From contig JBAJFE010000005.1 in the NCBI GenBank assembly GCA_037903355.1, positions 496,001 to 560,000 on the forward strand: DNA of 64,000 bases. The letters are read 5' to 3'. This DNA is from Trichuris trichiura. Lineage: Eukaryota; Nematoda; Enoplea; Trichinellida; Trichuridae. A model generated the notes under the pieces. It searched no databases and was not told where the DNA came from. It saw only the letters and a list, made by a program, of their open reading frames with translations. Made by a program: the position numbers and the translations under genes. How positions within the stretch are numbered: position 1 is the first letter of the stretch; every line of letters starts with the position of its first letter. Positions 13,723 to 27,600 of the stretch are shown piece by piece.

Positions 13723-16397
13723 TTGCCATCGATCATCAGCCAGTCAGGTGAAGTATCAATATTTAGTCCAAATGCGACTAAAGCCTAATGGTTACAATGG
13801 TAACAAGCTTGTAATCCATTTGGCAGGTAAACGCACCGTAATTGAACTATGAAATCGCCGCCTAATTACGCTTATTGTTGCTTGCATGTTTCCAACAATA
13901 GTTTGGGTGACGTAAAAACGCTCGAGTAAAAGATCTTTCTTCGAAAGCGGCTAAGTTTTACTTCAAAAAGTCAGCTGAGCCTTTAATCTTCGTAGGAACA
14001 TTGTGTCACGTTCATTGATGTTGAAGCCTATGGAAAACTGCAGTTCAGTAGGATAAATATTCATAACTTGAAATATGAGCAACTTTACGCTAATCCTCAA
14101 TCAATCTATCACGCACGGCAAAGAGCTGTCTGTCAATGTTGCTACAGCGGACAAGATCGTCTTTATTAAGCCTATACTTTGCCTCGGATATCCGTCTCAA
14201 CACATGCGAACTATAAAAATAGATACTCCTTTCCTATTGAAGATTATTGACAGTTGGCCGTCAACAAACGACAAACTGCCGCGTCTGTAGAAGAAAATAT
14301 CCAACTTTAATATGCTTACGGATTTTTAGACGTTTTCGCATAGCCCTAAGCATTGCGTAAACCGCCAGAGCACAATTATAATATTAATAGCAAACTGAAA
14401 GTATCAATGCAAAAAAACTACTACCAACATTGGTTTTGCTTAATTTTTGGATTCTACAATGTAGGCCACAACTGATTCTACAAAATGGCTTTTACTAAGT
14501 GATTCGCATATGCGGGTATCTTAGAGAATATTTTGAACTATTTTGCATAATACGAACATTTGGTCCAATAGGAAAAGGTCAAAGCCAGTCTGGACGATAA
14601 ACTGTTCGTGAAAAGATGTTTCGGAGCTGCGGAAGCAAGCGGATGTTATATCTAAGAATGGTGAGAAAATTCGCAAAGCTATTTCGAATAGACAAAAATT
14701 CACATTTGCATATTCAGCTTACGCGAATTAATTTTTTGTTGAGGTTGTACAGGGTACAGCCAACGAATTTACGCTGAGCACGTGGAATCCTAAGCCAAGG
14801 AAAAAGTATTCGTCGTAACAGAACTTTCCGAGCTTTTTTCCTCAGCATTTTCAACAATATCACTTGATTGGCAAGCACAAGAAGTGCTTTCGCTTCTAGC
14901 ATATACGTATTGACTGCCTCGTTTTCCGGACGAAGCAATTTTAGCTTATTGAAGTGACGATGCGTTCAAAGCCTTTCTGATTTCCTCTTTGGGAAAACGA
15001 CGTCGGAATAAAGGCTTTATCATAAAAAATGAAATTACGAAATGTCGTTTCAGAAAGTTGAAATGCATCGCGTTCTCACCGAAGAGTAATGTTAACAAAA
15101 AGTTATTGTTAAAAGTCGAGAAAACTCTTCAAACGAGACGAATGGGAAATGAAGATTCAAAAACCGCGTTGATATATTACCCATAAAAGGAAAGTACAAA
15201 ATAACGTGGAAGTAGACGCTTCGAAAGTGCTGGAGCGCAACTTGGAAATAGTAACAAAGGCTTTTTTCAGCGAAAGTGACGATTATTCAGCTTTGTTGGT
15301 TGGCATGATTTGGAAGGTCTAACTTCACTCTCGCTTAAAAGCGGGAAGTTAATTTCTATTTCAATTTCCAGTAATTGACAAAGATGCTTGGGCAAAAGTA
15401 CAAAGGTAAACAGTTTAGCGGCTGTACAGAAAGTGGTGATTGGAAAATCGTTAGATTTTAATAACTAAGCAAAGTCAAGCTGAGGCTGCTCTATACTAAA
15501 CTGAAATGGCAATCACTAGTACACGCAAAACTTTCTGCGGCGATTATACAACACTGAACTATTGATGTAAGACTGCGACCGACAACAAAAAATCCTATTG
15601 CCTTATAAGGAACTTCAATCGGACAACTGCTGGCAACCAATGAATTTATGAACTTCCAATCAGCGTGCAATGCTTAAAGCTGTTGAAGGACAACTATTCG
15701 CTTTTTTCTAGCATAACTTTAAGTATGCTTAGCACCCTACATTCCTCTCAAGACAGACCCGTTAGTCCATTATAGAAAATGCTTATACTTGAAACTCATT
15801 GCCACCGCGTCAAAGTGAACATAATCGCATCCATCTGTAGCTACTTTTTCAAGAACCTTTTTTGAAAAAATTGATAGTTTGGCAGTCAGTTATTGGCTGA
15901 GGCGTTCTTTACGAAAATGGAAACATTTACGAATGTGCTCACGAAAGAAAAAATTGAGTACTTCGCGGATGGGGAAAATAAGTAAATTAGTCCGCGACAT
16001 TCCGTACTCTTATGAAAAGCTGAGAGACGAGCAAAGTTCTTAACGAGAGAACTGGACGAGAACTGAACAGCCGAGCAGCCCGAAGATATTCGTACACATT
16101 TTTCCTACGGCAAAATACCTCTGTTCATTTCTTAGAAAAAAAGAGAAAAATAAGATAAGTTTCCTTTCCTTATCGTCTTTTCATTTCTACATGAATTTCT
16201 GCCGTATGAAAAATGAGCAGTTCGTCTTTAAAAAAACTCAGCTTAACGCGAGCGCATCGACTATACTTCCAGGACGTAATGTCTGCAGACATGCAGTAAA
16301 TAGGGCTAACAATCACTCCTTCCGGAATGAAGCCTTTTTTGAACAGAGCACTGCTATAGAGAACCTACAAACGTTGTCATAAATAACACTAACAACA

Positions 16398-16435
<38 letters not shown>

Positions 16436-18758
16436 AGTAGGCTATTATTTTCAAATTATTATCCCTTGCAATGACTGCAGAAAGTTTTAACATAGCCAGT
16501 TTATGTGTGCATTAGTTTCACATGCTCCAAATGATTAACAAGTTCAACTTACCATTACAAAAACATTTCTGCGCAGCATATGGCAAGATGGTCAGGTTCA
16601 ATCAAGTCGATGCATTGTTTACACGGCATTCCACTTTCCATCTTATCTATTTCCTAGAAAAGACAGCAGAAAATGGTGATAAGGTCAGTATCGACAGAAT
16701 CACTGCAGCGAATATGCATAAGCATGATTACGAGTTTTCAGCTAGCAAAAGCGCATCTGCGTTGATGAGATGACATTAATAGATACTTTTCTGCTTATGG
16801 AAACGATTGGCGTATGAACGATTTCAAGTCTACCGCGCTGTCGAGAATACCCCCATTATCGTAAGCGCGTATGGACTTAGTCGACAGAAATTCATTGGCA
16901 GCGAAAATTTGTTTATTTCGAACAAGTATCGATCAGCAGAACTAAGAAACTCGGACAAGTTGAACTGGTAACAGGAAATAATTGCGAAAAAGTACGACAC
17001 GCTACGCTATTCGCCCTTATGTTTAAACTCTGCTCAAAAACAGGTTACCAATTTTTTTTCGTGTTAGTCAACCTTGACTTGACGTTATCTTAGTGAAAAT
17101 CAGGCCAACATCAATCATCAAATTAACCGCCAAGGTCTAACGAAGCGAAATGGATTTATCACTCATTGTTTCCAATGAAAACTTTTCAAAACTCGTACTT
17201 TTTTGGTTTAAACGTAAACCTATCGGAATTTATGAGTATACGGTAAAATTAACTTCAGAAACGCCTGCTTTAAGTTTCTCAGCACGATGCATCATAAAAG
17301 TAACGGATATTTCGCCTTCAACTACGCTTAAACGAGAGCAACCCCTTAGCTTTCACCTTCACGCAGTGGAAGGAATCCAAGTTTCCTAAAAAGAGAGCCA
17401 CCTTCGATAGTCAAAATTCGTTTAAATAACAAAACTAGTATGCCTGTTTTTATCAAATATGTACCGCTTAAAAGTTAACTTAAGAAATCTTCTCTTACAA
17501 GCGATAAGTGGTTAAATTTTCCAAAATCGGGCACGAAAAATGTTACAATTGAACCTGCACATCTTTTATTTCTACTGCTAGGCACCGGAAAAATAAAGAG
17601 CGGGAAACACATCAGAAGTTTCAAAAAACGGTTCGCGAATTTTATAAATGTTACCCTAATGCTCATAGCGGGAAAGTATTTTTCCGTACACCTCAAATAG
17701 TCTACAAAAAACTGAATAGCAAATACCTGGAAGCCACTCCAACTCTAAGTCGTTGCGTTGTTGGCATGGATTGCGGAACGTCCATCCACAATTGCTTCGG
17801 ATAATTTTCGACGACGCATAAAGTATAAGCTGCTAGCTGATTAATAATGATTTGATTGCTAGCCATTTTCGACGCTTCCTATTGGGCATGGAGATGTTTC
17901 ACCTTGCGTTGCGCAACTCAAGAACATGACCGGTTCGAATGAAAATCTCATCCGAAGCTAAATATTATTAGTTTTTAGGTTTAAAGAGAAAAAACGAGTT
18001 AGATTTGGTACCTTGTAGTTCTTAACGTTAACAGCGTACTCTAAAAATGGAGAGCGTTTCCTAATGGAGCAATTCCGTAAAATACAATACCTGTCGAGCT
18101 GTTGATCATATGGCAAACTGTGAACCGCCACAATGTTGCGGAAAAAATGCTGACAAAAAGGAACAATTGATGTGCAGGTTAAAAAACAACGCTTGCTACG
18201 GGGAGTCCTCATCTTCCTTCACTGAACGAAAAATATTTTGAGCAAAAAAAACCAAACGCTTCTTTGCATTAAGTAGAGATGACAATTTTGCCGAAATGAT
18301 TTTCTGAAGCAAAACAATTGCGCTTTTTGCAAGTAAAGCTTTCTGCAGCCTACCAAGGCGCCAAAAGCTTTTGTTAATTTTTGATCTACATTTCTTTAAG
18401 GTTTTTCTAAAGCTCTGCAGCGCTACGACCTATTTTGACGAGAGCGTGATCATTAGATTCCGCCAAAAAGCAATTACGGCACTTGTAAAAAAATTTTAAA
18501 AAGTTCTTAAGGCAGTCGCGGTCAAGATCTAAGTCGACTCCGCTGGTTCGCACTTTAAAATTTCTTTTCTCCACCTGACTACTTAAAACTAAAGCTTGCG
18601 CATCATATTTCTTACTGTATTTGCGCAACGTATTACCTTGCAGTTTGGGTTTGCAGCAAGCAGCTTCCGCAAGTGGGGTGTTTATTGCACGTGCGAATTT
18701 TGGCTTCTGTCTATCGCGAGGGTAGTGCCCATTTTCAGTTTTAAATTTTCAGCGTGCA
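13723..18758. other. 5 kb without recognisable genes
   Basis: All open frames are under about 85 codons, on both strands, and none resembles a known protein family. A (ATT)n microsatellite lies at 16397-16434. No tRNA, rRNA or snRNA signature was seen. Rapidly evolving genes with many small exons could be missed by eye. Confidence 0.4.
16397..16434. repeat. (ATT)n microsatellite
   Basis: Uninterrupted ATT trinucleotide run of about 12 units in the gene-poor stretch upstream of the malate dehydrogenase gene. Confidence 0.97.
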
Positions 18759-20140
18759 ATGTCTTCTCCAAGTCGTGTTCTCGTTACCGGTGCTGCTGGG
18801 CAGATTGGTTATTGCATCGTCTTGCAAATCGCTAAGGGCGATGTTCTCGGTCCCAATCAAGTAAGTTAGCTTTTACGGACTTTCAAAGTTGAATAACGCT
18901 GCTTCAGCCTGTCGATATGGTGTTGCTTGACATTCCACCGATGAAAGATGCTCTTGATGGCGTTGTGATGGAGCTAAACGACTGCGCTTTGCCATTGCTG
19001 CGCAGTAAGCAGTTTTGCCTTTTGGCTTCAACTCATAATGTTATTTTCCAGGCGTTGTGGCGGTTACAAATGAGGCAGAAGCGTTCAAGGACATTGACGT
19101 GGCTTTTCTGGTCGGAGCTATGCCGCGCAAAGAGGGAATGGAAAGAAAAGACTTGTTGGCCGCAAATGTGAAGATTTTCAAGAGTCAGGGCGCCGCATTG
19201 GCCCAATACGCCAAACCGACTTGCCGAGTAAGTCCTTGCCTCGCTTTGTTTAAATAAGTTATTTTTTCAAACTTGTCTTACGGTATATGTATTGCTGATC
19301 CGCAAGTACTGTTCATCAAGCCTACCTCGCTTATCTTTTTTGAGGTAATCGTAGTGGGAAATCCGGCCAACACAAACGCGTTCATTTGTGGAAAATATGC
19401 GGCTCCAAAGATACCGGCACGAAATATCTCCGCGATGACCAGACTAGATCATAACCGCGCTTTGTCTATGGTAATTTCTATAAACTTTGATGTACGGCTT
19501 GCTCAGTGCAATCCGCTAGATTGCCCACCGCTGCGGCGTCCCCGTAACCAACGTAAAAAACGTAATTATTTGGGGCAACCATTCGGCCACTCAGTTTCCG
19601 GACATACGTCACGCTAAGGTGACCAAAAATGGCAAGGAGATCGACGCCTACGCAGCCGTTGGTGACGAAGGATGGATAAAGGGTGAATTCATAACCGTAA
19701 GTTTGCATTTGCCGTTATCATAAACACTCAGTCATTCCATTTCCTTCTTCTTAGCTGGTGCAAAAGCGCGGAGCCGAAATTATCAAAAAGCGCAAACTTA
19801 GCTCGGCTATGTCGGCTGCAAAGGCTGCTTGCGACCATATGCGAACTTGGTTGTCAGGTACGCCGGAGGTAATTTGAATTTTTTCCTTTTCGCATTCTCA
19901 AGTAACTGGGGGCTAATAAATTTCTAGGGAACTTGGGTGTCCATGTGCGTTCCGTCGGATGGTTCTTACGGTATCCCGAATGGCTTGGTCTATTCTTTCC
20001 CGGTTACAGTTGATCCGGCAACCCGCGAATGGAAAATTGTACAAGGCTTGACAATTGACAGTTTCGCTCGCGAAAAGATGACACTGACGCAGAAGGAACT
20101 GGAAGAGGAACGCGAAGAGGCGTTGAAGAGCTGCGCGTAG
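18759..20140 (+). CDS. MDH1: Cytosolic malate dehydrogenase
   Basis: Interconverts malate and oxaloacetate with NAD in the cytosol (malate-aspartate shuttle; a key step toward malate in parasitic worms). Seven exons join in phase: 18759-18860, 18908-19004, 19052-19227, 19345-19470, 19520-19696, 19755-19868, 19928-20140. The product is 334 residues, the same length as the vertebrate enzyme. The NAD-binding motif TGAAGQIG is at residues 10-17. The substrate arginine is in [15 protein letters not shown]-contacting [11 protein letters not shown] follows, then TRLDHNRA and the catalytic histidine in [13 protein letters not shown]. There is no mitochondrial leader, and the cytosolic-type sequence excludes the mitochondrial isoform. 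The ATG at 18759 matches the start of other cytosolic MDHs. Introns are 46-117 nt. Confidence 0.98.
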
Positions 20141-21233
20141 ATGCTAGCTTACGATTATTAAAGAATTTTAGGTTTGAATAAGGTCTGCAGCCAAATTGAG
20201 CAGAGAAATTTATTGTTGCCGCTTTTTTGCATAATCATTGTTCGCTTAGGCATTTTAGAGTTTTCGTCAAACTTTGATCATTCGGGTTAGTGTTAATTGG
20301 GCAAATACGCTTTGCATTCCGATGACCGCTTACGATTGGTTGAGTAAAGAGTTGTTGCTTATCAAAAACTAATTCAAATTAGAGGCAAAAGCAAATAATT
20401 TGCATAACGCATCCGGTAGCAGCTGACGCAAAATACGTTTTCTCCGCGTAAGTGCGAAATAAAGAGGCGAACATCAACTTCATTTTATTCAAATTAATAG
20501 CAGCTTCGAATACGTTATCGATTGGCACTGTTGGCATTTCGTTTGTCAACAAAAGGGACAATAACTGAGCGATCTTAAACCTTGACTACAGTAGCCTTTG
20601 TGAAAAGTAGGTACAATACTGCGTAAATAAATTCCTGACGATGCAAAACTTGCAACGGTGCAGAAAAACTAAAGCAGATCACTCTACTTTTCGCGTTTGA
20701 TTTAAAATGCGACGGTAAAGTCATTAATATTTTTCACCCTAAATAGCTATTAATAAATACGTGCAACCTTCAGTAATGCTTCGTTTATTATACAAGAAGA
20801 CGAACGCTTTGTAATAATTCGTACATTAATATTAATGCACCGCGTATGCAAAAACCGAGTAGCGCATGAACGAAACGTGACTACTAATCACAAAGGCAAA
20901 AAAGCATAGACTTTATTAACCGGACTTTGCCTTGCTTAGGCGACCAATGCGATCCACTTACTTCGCATTGGATCACTACCCGACCTCTCGAACAATCAAT
21001 TTCACCGAGACTTTTCAATTCACGCATAAGTCATTGTAGAATCATTCAAATCTTTTTCCGACTAGCCGTCGATGGAACAGGATCAGTTCTGAAAAAAATT
21101 CTTCAATTCCTGCAATACTAAAGACTTTGTTTGTATCTACTTTGGGCGAGCAAGAACTCGATACCGCCATAAAAGGATCAGTTTCCCAAAACCTTTGCAA
21201 ATACAAACAAGCTTTCACGAGTTCCATTTCGCC

Positions 21234-21298
<65 letters not shown>

Positions 21299-24200
21299 GA
21301 ATATGGCGTATTATACAAACATCATTTGCAGTAGACGCTTCGCGATGGAGTCAGCGCGAACGTTACCAACGAATTTTCAGCGGACTACAATCACGTGAAG
21401 ACAAAGAGAAGTGTGACAATTAATTTGAATTTATGAAGTGCAGGCACAACAACTACGCATTAGGAAATTCTACAACCGCCAACGAGGAACCTAACAACTC
21501 AGAAAGTTTGAGCACTGTGTCAAACGGCTAAAAAAAAGGTCTGACCATACGCGCATCCTTGAACCGCTCCCTCTCACTTAATGCAAAAGTAGCCGTTAGA
21601 AAAAAGTTGAATAATTAGTCGCTTAACAGGAAGGACATGATATTTTAGCACGAATTTCAAAATCTTCAACCGAAAGAGATCGTTTTAAAACTTTGTTCGA
21701 GCTACCAGACGCGTAAAATATAATCGATACAGTAACCCGGACATTACCTGAACATCAGCTTGGCAATTCCAAAAATTTGACGTCACCACTGGCATTTTGA
21801 CTGCGTTCGCGAAGACTTAACGACATTTTTTTCTTCATTTAAGGCTTTCGCAACTCAACAACGGTGATATAGGCCAGAATGACAGTTTTCTTGCGGATGA
21901 TTTTAACTGAGTCCTAATCAGTCCGCAAAGGAATCAATAAGATTGCAACATTCCAACTTGACGCTTTTCATTTGAAAACTATGCTCAATCGTAAACCGCT
22001 TTACCGAATGCACCTACGTAACGAAGGAAAATAGCGATTCGTCTATTCGTTGCTTTGCTGCTAGTTAAAAACGTCAAAAGAACTTAATGGGACAAAATGA
22101 AGCGCCCACTATAATTACACTGTTCAGTCGACTTCCAGTAAAGACGGATAATCAACTGAACTTCCAGAACATCCAATAATTACTATCCGTCCGACAGACG
22201 TGAAAAGAGCGTCGAGCTTTTACGTTCGACAGGTGACAATAGGGAAAGCATTAGTTCGTCAATGGCGGTATAGAGAGCACGCCTATGGGCAGTCAATTAC
22301 TACGTCGTTAAAATTACGTTAAAAGTCGGAATCAGGGGAAAAACGCGCTTCAATTTCACTTGTTCAGTATGGGCTGTGACCGCTCGTAAAAAGAAGCCTA
22401 TGGTCATCGGTAAAAATGAGAACAATAGCCTTACGTGCAGGCTTCCGTAACCTTACATTAATAGTTCGACAAAAAGAGAGCGCGCTTCACGTGCTTTAAC
22501 AATAATGGCTTTCGAAACACTGAAGTAATGTCATCAGCGCTTTTTGCGATGAGTCATTATGCTAATATTTATGCGCAACAATGAGCAAATACGTGCGCAA
22601 AGACACTTTGCGCAACAACTGATAACTTTCACCGGCAAAGTGGCATCACCGATGCGGTTACGCTCTGCTTGCAATGAAAACCAGACTAAAGCTGTCGCCG
22701 TTTAACGACTTCCAAATGAGGCATAAAAGCAATTGGAAGCTGTGCCGCCTAGTTTTTTTCTTTTTTTGAGCTAAACCGCAACAACAGCATTCGCTTTAAG
22801 AAAATCGCTGCAACCCTTTTATTATTTATATGTACGACCCTTGGGGACAACATGGGGGCTTCCAGCGTTGAACGAACTACTTCTTACGAAGCCAATGGGA
22901 GCAGACAGGTTCCATACATTCCGTTGCGTCAACTTTTTGCCAACTTAACTTGCAAAAGTGCCTGCAACGTTTCCATAACGATCCGAAAGACATACCTATA
23001 GGCAACAACCCATCCCGCACGATGCGCTTTCCTATGGGTGACTACGTGCCAACGGTTTGTCCAGAAGAGCATTTCGACGAAATCCGGCACGTACTCGCTT
23101 GGCTTCTACGTGCAACTGGAGCACTTATGCAAGTATAAGTAGCCGAAGAAATTTTCTCTCTCCTTCGCCAAGCTACGACTGCAACTTGCACTGCCGTCGC
23201 CGGCATGTCTGTACGGTCGACCGTTCTTCAACCCTCGGACGTATCTTCAAGCCAGCTAGCAAACAAATGTACAGTACGACCGTTCGGCCAAGTAGAGGCA
23301 ACGTCACTGCTCTTTTTCGACTTATGGATTTTTGGAAGCCTGACATGTGAAAGACAGCCAAAAGGGAAAATCAGTGACATGGTTAACCCCGGATTTCTTT
23401 TCTTCGCTTATCGAAGTGCTGGCAAAGTGGCAGACAAGAATGATGCGCAGGTTCGAAGAGAATAAGAAGTTTATATTTTGAAATGTTATCGGTTGTTCGG
23501 AAAAGGCTTGAAGCTAATGCGACAACGGAAGGAACAGAGACAAGATGCCCATTGGTGACCAATTCCGGCGGTGGCGGCGGCGTCGGCTGAGTTAAGGGGA
23601 AAAAAATTGCGGCAACCATTATCGCCCACGTCGGCACAAGCGAACAGGCTTTACTGATTGATGGTTCGGGTGACTGATGGTTGGCACTTTTTTCTTTTTA
23701 ATAAATCGTCCAATACGACGCGACTTAGCCGTCGGCATTGAACGGAACACATGCGGAGGGAACGTTGACGACCGACGGCCAGAGATGGAGTCGATTAGTT
23801 CCCGTCAGGTGCACCTTTTCTTCTCGTTTCGCTAACGACGCGCGTTGGCGGTAAGTGCCAACAGCCTTAAGCTTACTTTACCGAAACTAATTCCTTTCAA
23901 CCAAAGTAGACTTGTTGCGCACTCTTTGAGCCGCCGACCCGCCGTGCTGATCATTCAAACGACTTGGCAACGTTTGCACAGCAAAGGAGAAAAAAGGTAT
24001 TCGCATTCTCTCGATATCGTATCGCGGTTCCTATCGGTCCATTACTGTATACTGTAGTGCATTAGTGTCAGCGTAATGTTTTTCATAACAACCATTGTAC
24101 AAACGTCTGGCAGAGGGGGCGGCCTTGGTTGAAACAAAAAAGAAATACGTTCCCGCCGATCTGACCTTGGTTTTATTTTCAACATGTCACTATCCTCGTG

Positions 24201-24667
24201 ACATAACGCGCAACGAAGGCTAACTCGACTAAACTGCCTACTTTGGGTTGCGGGCAAAAAATTCCCTCTCTCTCTCTCTCTCTGTCCCTCGGATGCATGC
24301 TATGTTTGCAGCTCTTCTTGAACGCCGTATTTTTCTGCCCATCCGCGCTCCGTGCATTCCGCTGACATTTCCTAGCCAAGGCGAGTTTAGCCGCCGGTTT
24401 TCACTCCGTTACGTCAATGATGGAATTGACGCGCGAAGCAAGAATGGGTGCCTAGCTGTCTGAAGAATTATCACTCGTCGCGCATCCATTCCGAGGGGGC
24501 ACATTGGCAACGTGCGGCTGCGCACCCCTTGAATCCCATTCCATTTTGTTCCGCTAAACGCTCATATTTTGACGCGCCCTTTTTTTGATCAGCCTTATTT
24601 CGCAGGCCAACCAGGAAAACAACGCCACGTCGCCATCGCAGTCGGGTTGTCCACCCCGACAGTAGCG
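20141..24667. other. 4.5 kb without recognisable genes
   Basis: From the MDH1 stop to the HIF-like start codon. It holds a (ATT)n run (21234-21298) and a (CT)n run near 24268-24287. Short open frames (up to about 100 codons, for example around 22950-23465) match nothing known. The last kilobase is richer in GC and probably holds the promoter of the bHLH-PAS gene. Confidence 0.4.
21234..21298. repeat. (ATT)n microsatellite
   Basis: About 21 uninterrupted ATT units. It generates a spurious poly-leucine frame on the plus strand. Confidence 0.98.
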
Positions 24668-27600
24668 ATGGTCAGCTGGTAAGTTCGTGCTTCGCAAACG
24701 CTACCTGCAAATCAACGCTACTGTACATACGTTGGTCAACAACAACAAGCCGCAAGCTTTGCTAAGCATGTCGAGTGGCGGCGGTGGCGGCGGCAAAAAA
24801 AAGTTGGTCATTCCCAAGCGGCATACGTTGCTCTACTCCAAGGGGGGCTGTGCACTTTTGCAGGAATATCGAGAAAAGGCGGGAGAAGTCGCGCAACGAT
24901 GCTCGATACAGAAGACGAAGCGAGGCTCGCATCTTCACCGAACTTTGTCATATCCTACCGCTAACCAAGGAACCAACCTTCTATCATCTGGATCGCATTG
25001 CCGTACTTCGAGTAGCCGTAGCTATGTGTCGCCTACGCGCTGTGACTGCCAACAGTAAAGGCTCTATTCAACAGCTTCGCCTTAGTTGGCTCTGACTATG
25101 TTGCTACGTATTTCAGTGTTCCGACAAGGGCACTCTCCGCTATTGCCCGGCTGCACCCGATGGTACAACGAGGAAGACCTTAGCGAGCTATTGGACGGTG
25201 CTGTTTTCTTGATCGTCGATCTGCGCAGTTTGATAGTCTACGTTTCATCATCGGTCGTAGAAACGATCGGCATGACGCAGGTAAGCGACAATGGGTCTCC
25301 GGGGGGTTCCCGCATGCTCTTCTGTGCGCAGCCAATGAGTCGAAAGTAAATGCTAACCTTTTTTTCAACTTTATCTTAATCACGACGACCAGAAAAGCAC
25401 AGTGTCGCTGTAACCGGTCGCTGCGGTAAATACGCTGTCATGCCTTTCCAGCTTTGTCCAAATTTATGGGCCCCATTTTCGCTACTGCCCTTAATGTCCC
25501 ACCGCGCAACGTCAGCAGTGCTTTGACAGAGGGTTCCTTGTTCGTTCGTTGTCGTCTCGTCGACGCGAACCTTAGGTACGCTTCCTAACTGTGTAGTGAT
25601 AGCCGGTAGTGATCCGGTTAGCGAATTTGCATAAAATGTTGCTAACGTTACAAAGCCATTACATGCGGCGCGCCATAGCCGAGCTGCATCGGGTATACTC
25701 GTAGTTGCTGTAACGACATCCGTCCAAAGCAGCTTATCTGTTCGAGAGAAAAAGCTCACAATAAAGCAGTATAAAGTTGGTCGTGTTTCGACCCTGGACG
25801 ATCGGTGAACCATGACGATCGTTCCGTCTGTCGCTAAGGAGGGTCCCTAGTCGAACCGAAGGGCAAAGCCTCGAGAAAAAAAGGTTCAACTTGTGACAGC
25901 GAATGACAGACTGTGACCAACTTTAAAATGGTAAATGCATCAGCGAACTCTCAACAAATGGCCGAAAATCGGCACTGACATTTTTAGGAGTTTTTACTCG
26001 CCACCCCCCGGTTCGGTGGGATAATGATCGTTTCACCGCTTCCGACGTACACCCTAAGCATCGAAGGCCATTTGTCAATAGCGACCGTGCTGTTCACGAA
26101 GGGAGAAACCAGCCTTCAGCCTTTACGTTACATCAGTACGTATTGGAGGCGGAGTTGGGCGTCACTAAGTCTCAAGTGTATAGTCGGCACGGTTGGTTGG
26201 ATGCTTTTCGTTCCCATCCTTTTGCACTGATTGACTAAAAAGATAAAGTTTTCGCAGCCGAATTCTTCCAAGCGTATAGCGATGGAAGAATGGCAGCTAA
26301 ATGGCAGATCCGGCTGACTCGATGCAACAGTTGCTTTTCAATATGTTCATTTTTTCCCATTCCGCCGCAAGACTTAATGGCGTTGCTTCTTTGTCACCCT
26401 TACGCATTGAATGCTCAAAACAAAAGCGCGCCCGTGAACAGCCGGCTGCCCGAAAAGATGCAAGCAAACCCCGCTTTGGACATTGGCAATGCGCGGATGG
26501 GCTGAAGATTGAAAGAATAGTTTTTCCTTGCTTAACCGCTTGCCCTGAACAATTTTTACTCATCCTACTTGCTTGCCAAGCTCAAATAAGAAATGATGAT
26601 TAGCAGACAAGTTTGACGACCGAGTTTGCAGGATGACCTCCGCCGAGCCGCGTCGGTTACTTCTATGCAAAAATGTTGTGCAACGCGGAAGAACGTTACC
26701 TCTATTTTTTTTTGCTGCTAAAAATTGGGTTACTACCAACCAGTCGATCTATCAATGGCGCATGGTGGAACCTACAGTGATCGACTTGACTTGTAAGGAG
26801 CAAAGTCACATGCTCTCAAATGTCGCGCCTCACTCCAGACGGCAGTTGACACACGTGATGGCCATAAAACAAGTTGAACGTTGTTGTCGACTCGGATGGC
26901 ACGGCCGTCCGGGCGACGACGCACTGTCAAAAATATGGCCGACTAATTCGTAAGGGTCATCGCGAATTAGTTGGGCACTACATTTTACCGCTTCGCCATT
27001 TCGGAGCCGGTCTCCAACTGGTTGGCGGCCAAATGGCCATTGGCCCTTTTCCAAACTTGTCGTCGATACTTTTTGTCGCCCGCGTTTCCAACTTCGCCTA
27101 TTCGTTGGCGAAACAATTCGCTCGGAGACGATAGAGATTTTTTTGAAAAAAAATTCAAAAACACTCGTCGAATGCAAATGTTTGGAAAAACAATTAAGCT
27201 CGAACACGAAGCGAAGCGTTTGACGGAGTGGAAGCCGTTGCGTTCGCCTATACGCGCCGTTTGAAAAATGGTCTTTCAAGCGCAATGCTGCAAAAAAAGC
27301 AGACCGCTTTTGCGACGACCGGTCGGAAGCTGGCGGCTAACTGTAACTGGAATTTTGGGCCGCGCATCGGCTATTGCTAAAATGGAAGTCCTATTAGTAC
27401 ACTGACGCTCGCGATGGCGCTGTTGTACAGTTTGCCTTTTTTGTCACCTTACCGCTATGTCTGCAGTGAGCTGCAATACGAGTACGAAAGGGACGCGATT
27501 GCCAATGTCCTTAAGCAGAGAGGCAACAACGCTGATGATATCACTTCGCTGACATAGCGACGAAACTCTCCCTACCTTTGGGCAGATAATAGGCGTCTTT

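Noticed and set aside
22950..23465. Cluster of short frames upstream of the HIF-like gene
   Set aside because: Overlapping frames on both strands with no consistent exon chain or known domain.
25376..25813. 145-codon minus frame in the HIF-like intron
   Set aside because: No recognisable domain or partner exons; length is within chance for this GC-richer stretch.
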